A stretch of 7,797 nt of DNA from Chitinophagaceae bacterium (GTDB lineage Bacteria; Bacteroidota; Bacteroidia; Chitinophagales; Chitinophagaceae), in NCBI GenBank assembly GCA_016741945.1, contig JACVCQ010000096.1, positions 1 through 7,797 on the forward strand, in the 5' to 3' direction. Under the pieces are notes generated by a model that was given only the letters and a program-made list of their open reading frames with translations, made no database searches and was not told where the DNA came from. The position numbers and the translations under genes are program-made. Shown in pieces: positions 5,634 to 7,797 of this stretch (positions are counted from its first letter, which is position 1; each line of letters begins with the position of its first letter).

Positions 5634-6494
5634 TTAACCAAAGAGAAACAAAACAAGCCACACGTAAGGCACAGCCAGCAATAAAGAATCAAATCTGTCT
5701 AAGAAGCCACCATGTCCAGGCATAAAATTACCACTGTCTTTTATACCTGCCATGCGTTTGAGTTTGCTTTCCAGTAGGTCACCCAATGTACCCATGACTG
5801 CAGAAGTGATGGTGATCAACAATAATTGAACCCAAGGCAATTCAAGCCAGTAAACGCCTGTAACAGTTACTGCAGCAACTGCCAGAATAGCCCCACCGGC
5901 CGTGCCTTCCCAGGTTTTTTTAGGAGAGATGGGAGAAAAAGGTGTTTTGCCTATAAAGGAACCCACGAGATAAGCCATCGTATCATTGATCCAAATCGTA
6001 GCAATAATCAGCATGGGGAGCAACCATCCCTTTTCATAAATATTATCATCAAAATAGTTATACAAATTCATCAATAAACCCCAGGACATAGATATGTATA
6101 GAAGTCCGCCAACAGTATAGCCGATAATTTTCCAATCCGGTATTTTGGCTTTGATCAACTTAATCAGTACTAATATTGTCAATGCCACTAATAGAACACG
6201 AAATCCTATTTCACTTAAAATCGTATCACTTATGACATAAGTATCCCCCGTCATCCAACACATAAAACCTAATCCGGCAGCAATGGCCCCACATAAATGA
6301 ATCGATGAAATATTTTTGTATCGATTATCAATTTTAGCTATCAACGAACGGTATTCTATCCAACATCCCATATGAATGATGGCAAAAAGGAAGAAAAAAC
6401 TCCATTGGTTCCATAATACCCCCCCCAACATCACGATCACAAAAACAATCGCTGTAAGTGCCCGCGTCCGAAAAGTTTGAAAATTAAATGCCAT
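5634..6494 (-). CDS. cdsA: Phosphatidate cytidylyltransferase (CDP-diacylglycerol synthase)
   Basis: CdsA is an integral membrane enzyme that joins CTP and phosphatidic acid to make CDP-diacylglycerol, the precursor of phosphatidylserine and phosphatidylglycerol. The 286-residue product is mostly hydrophobic, with about eight membrane segments. The C-terminal family signature spans residues 243-269: SKLKR (243-247), Lys252-Asp253, PGHGG (259-263) and DRFD (266-269). Upstream are NDTMAY (170-175) and the SPKKTWEG loop (190-197), both typical of CdsA. One signature position usually held by Leu, Ile or Phe is Met258. Length is normal and the ATG is the only sensible start. It heads the cdsA-psd pair, which places two steps of phosphatidylethanolamine synthesis together. 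The 7-bp-unit palindrome lies 25 bases upstream; between it and the ATG I see no good -7 box. Confidence 0.95.
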   Translation of the reverse strand: MAFNFQTFRTRALTAIVFVIVMLGGVLWNQWSFFFLFAIIHMGCWIEYRSLIAKIDNRYKNISSIHLCGAIAAGLGFMCWMTGDTYVISDTILSEIGFRVLLVALTILVLIKLIKAKIPDWKIIGYTVGGLLYISMSWGLLMNLYNYFDDNIYEKGWLLPMLIIATIWINDTMAYLVGSFIGKTPFSPISPKKTWEGTAGGAILAVAAVTVTGVYWLELPWVQLLLITITSAVMGTLGDLLESKLKRMAGIKDSGNFMPGHGGFLDRFDSLLLAVPYVWLVLFLFG

Positions 6495-6518
6495 GGGGTG
6501 AAGGTAGGAAATTAGTGT

Positions 6519-6602
6519 TTAGTCAATGGTCTATAGTCCATATTCAATGGTTAAAAAACATGTCTATTGACCATGGACTATGGACTATGGACCATTGACT
6601 AA
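6519..6602. repeat. Palindromic element built from 7-bp units, copy 2
   Basis: The two 33-base arms (6519-6551 and 6570-6602) are inverted repeats matching at 30 of 33 positions around an 18-base AT-rich loop. The right arm reads as tandem 7-base units: ATGGACT, ATGGACT, ATGGACC, ATTGACT (6573-6600); the left arm carries their complements. It shares a 20-base identity with the right arm of the element at 1885-1978. The stop codon of the DUF2007 gene (TAG at 6601-6599, minus) lies inside the right arm. The RNA hairpin would be long and stable, but no T-run follows on the minus strand, so it is not a standard intrinsic terminator. It separates the protease/DUF2007 pair from cdsA. Confidence 0.85.
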
Positions 6603-6805
6603 TTCAACAACGCCTTATTAATTAATTCCTGCGCTGTAATGGCATATTGCCCGGGTACAAATAGTTGAATATCGCCAAACATGGGATAGCTGCTATCTTG
6701 TTTATTCAATAGCTGAACGGGTATCTGATTTTCTTCCAACATACCTTTGATGATGGCAGCTTCAGGATATACCCGTGTGGAGAATACTTTTTGCCACTGA
6801 TTCAT
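6599..6805 (-). CDS. DUF2007 domain protein (putative signal-transducing protein)
   Basis: The 68-residue product begins WQKVFSTRVYPEAAIIKGMLEENQIP and continues LLNKQDSSYPMFGDIQLFVP, the pattern of DUF2007 proteins: a small alpha/beta fold, distantly like PII or ACT regulators, with the helix AAIIKGMLEENQIP and the NKQDSSYP loop as landmarks. The biochemical role is not established. The protein is soluble and has no signal peptide. Its ATG overlaps the stop of the upstream CPBP protease gene (ATGA), so translation is probably coupled. The tight pairing hints that it may report to or modulate the membrane protease, but this is inference. Its TAG stop is supplied by the end of the 7-bp-unit palindrome. 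Confidence 0.85.
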   Translation of the reverse strand: MNQWQKVFSTRVYPEAAIIKGMLEENQIPVQLLNKQDSSYPMFGDIQLFVPGQYAITAQELINKALLN

Positions 6806-7734
6806 ATTTCAGTCATCATTTCCGGATGAGATACTATCTTTTCAGTTTTCAATTGCTTGCTTTCTGCCAGTAATAAACGGAATAATACCCCCAGCAAAAT
6901 CAGGGCAACACTGCCCCACCAAATGGGCATGGTTTCATCCATCACTTTATCAATGGCTTTTCCTTGAGCAGATAAAATATAGAGTTGTGTTACCACAAAA
7001 CCATTATTCAAAAAATGAAGCAGAATACTCAACCATAAATTATTCGTATAGTAAAAAATCAGACCTAAAATTAACCCCAAAGCAATTCTAGGTAAGAATC
7101 CGAAGAAAGAGAAATGAATAGCGCTGAACAAAATGCTGGTAATGATGATACCTGCCCAAGCATTTTTTGTCCAGCCCACAAATACTTGTTGAAATGCCCC
7201 GCGAAATAAGACCTCTTCAAAAAGAGCGGGAGCCAATGCCATTACTAACATGGCCAATAAATAATCAGAAAAATTGGTCATGTGTGCCATATTCATCATG
7301 GCGTTTTTATAGGTGTTCTCGAGTTGCTGCGCCTGTTTCAACAAGTCTTCTGGTAAAGGAATTTTCTGATTCAACATTCCTAATGACCCGCTGAGTATCA
7401 TGCCGGCAAAGGTGATCAATACAACGATCAAAGCTTGTTTACCGCTCATTTTTTTACTGAAACCTAACCATGCAAAAGGTTGTTTAGTCAAGATTTTAGC
7501 AAATAAAATAGCAGGTATTAAAAATGCAATGAGCGTTGCCAGCGTATTCAATAAACGGGAAATATTGGCATTTTGAGGTCGATTCAAAGCATCGGGTACC
7601 TGAAGTAAGGAAACACCTAACATATTGGAACCCATAGCCGCAACAAGGATGGAACCGAATATCATAAAAAGGCCAACAAGCCCTAAAAGCATTAAAAACT
7701 GAAGCGGATAACTAATCTGTTGCCTCTGATTCAT
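6802..7734 (-). CDS. CPBP-family intramembrane metalloprotease (CAAX prenyl protease 2-like)
   Basis: The 310-residue product is a polytopic membrane protein with about eight hydrophobic segments, the first at residues 11-34. The three CPBP (ABI) motifs are present: FEEVLFRG (172-179, with Glu173, Glu174 and Arg178), FSAIH (203-207, His207), and LLHFLNN (238-244, His240 and Asn244). In the Rce1-like family these glutamates and histidines bind the metal or activate water in the membrane. Bacterial members are associated with peptide maturation, bacteriocin self-immunity or membrane signalling; bacteria rarely make prenylated CAAX substrates, so the substrate here is unknown. A soluble stretch at about 121-155 and a charged C-terminal tail (291-310) lie outside the core. 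The start ATG has no Shine-Dalgarno sequence and no clear -7 box upstream on this strand. The stop overlaps the DUF2007 start. Confidence 0.9.
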   Translation of the reverse strand: MNQRQQISYPLQFLMLLGLVGLFMIFGSILVAAMGSNMLGVSLLQVPDALNRPQNANISRLLNTLATLIAFLIPAILFAKILTKQPFAWLGFSKKMSGKQALIVVLITFAGMILSGSLGMLNQKIPLPEDLLKQAQQLENTYKNAMMNMAHMTNFSDYLLAMLVMALAPALFEEVLFRGAFQQVFVGWTKNAWAGIIITSILFSAIHFSFFGFLPRIALGLILGLIFYYTNNLWLSILLHFLNNGFVVTQLYILSAQGKAIDKVMDETMPIWWGSVALILLGVLFRLLLAESKQLKTEKIVSHPEMMTEI

Positions 7735-7754
7735 GTGGTTGAAGAATAAGCTTG

Positions 7755-7762
7755 TAAATTTG
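7755..7762 (+). promoter_or_regulatory. Candidate divergent -7 box (TAAATTTG) for a gene beyond the right edge
   Basis: TAAATTTG followed by CAG is a full match to the Bacteroidota -7 consensus and shares TTTGCAG with the psd box. It points right, away from the CPBP gene, and no coding frame begins in the remaining 35 bases. It probably starts a transcript whose gene lies outside the window. No -33 box is visible at the usual spacing. Confidence 0.45.
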
Positions 7763-7797
7763 CAGCCGATCTTTGTGCTGAGCGACTAAGGTACAGG

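Noticed and set aside
7735..7797. tRNA or other RNA gene at the right edge
   Set aside because: No cloverleaf arms or T-loop sequence are visible in the 63 bases; only a promoter-like box stands out.

Overview
The window looks like ordinary chromosome of a Bacteroidota bacterium, most likely a member of the Chitinophagaceae (a relative of Sediminibacterium or Chitinophaga). Four things point there. The DNA is AT-rich. No start codon has a Shine-Dalgarno sequence in front of it. Several good matches to the Bacteroidota -7 promoter box TAnnTTTG are present. Products such as a flavin reductase with a long C-terminal extension and a compact phosphatidylserine decarboxylase are typical of the phylum. 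The taxonomic call is inference; no marker gene is present.

Left part (1-1879): a truncated array of 7-bp repeats at the edge, a small secreted Lys/Cys-rich peptide, a strong hairpin shared as terminator with a convergent HAD nucleotidase (YjjG type), then a divergent short-chain dehydrogenase.

Middle (1880-3966): a palindromic element made of 7-bp units, then a translationally coupled pair: a calcineurin-like phosphoesterase of the LpxH/YbbF superfamily and a MurG-like GT-B glycosyltransferase. The pair may act together on a nucleotide-activated or glycolipid substrate of the cell envelope. The glycosyltransferase runs tail to tail into a flavin reductase, and the two stop codons share a palindromic TTAA.

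Right part (3963-7734), all on the minus strand, in transcription order: CPBP intramembrane protease and a DUF2007 protein (coupled by ATGA), a second 7-bp-unit palindrome that contains the DUF2007 stop codon, CdsA, phosphatidylserine decarboxylase, a hairpin terminator built from CACAGATT units, and the flavin reductase. CdsA makes CDP-diacylglycerol and Psd makes phosphatidylethanolamine; PssA, the step between them, is not in the window. A divergent promoter at the right edge probably serves a gene outside the window.

The most unusual material is between genes: three elements with 7-bp periodicity, two of them related inverted repeats, plus a hairpin of 8-bp units. I see no CRISPR array, transposase, phage gene, tRNA or rRNA, and no clear sign of a new multi-gene system. 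No stretch over 300 bases lacks a gene.
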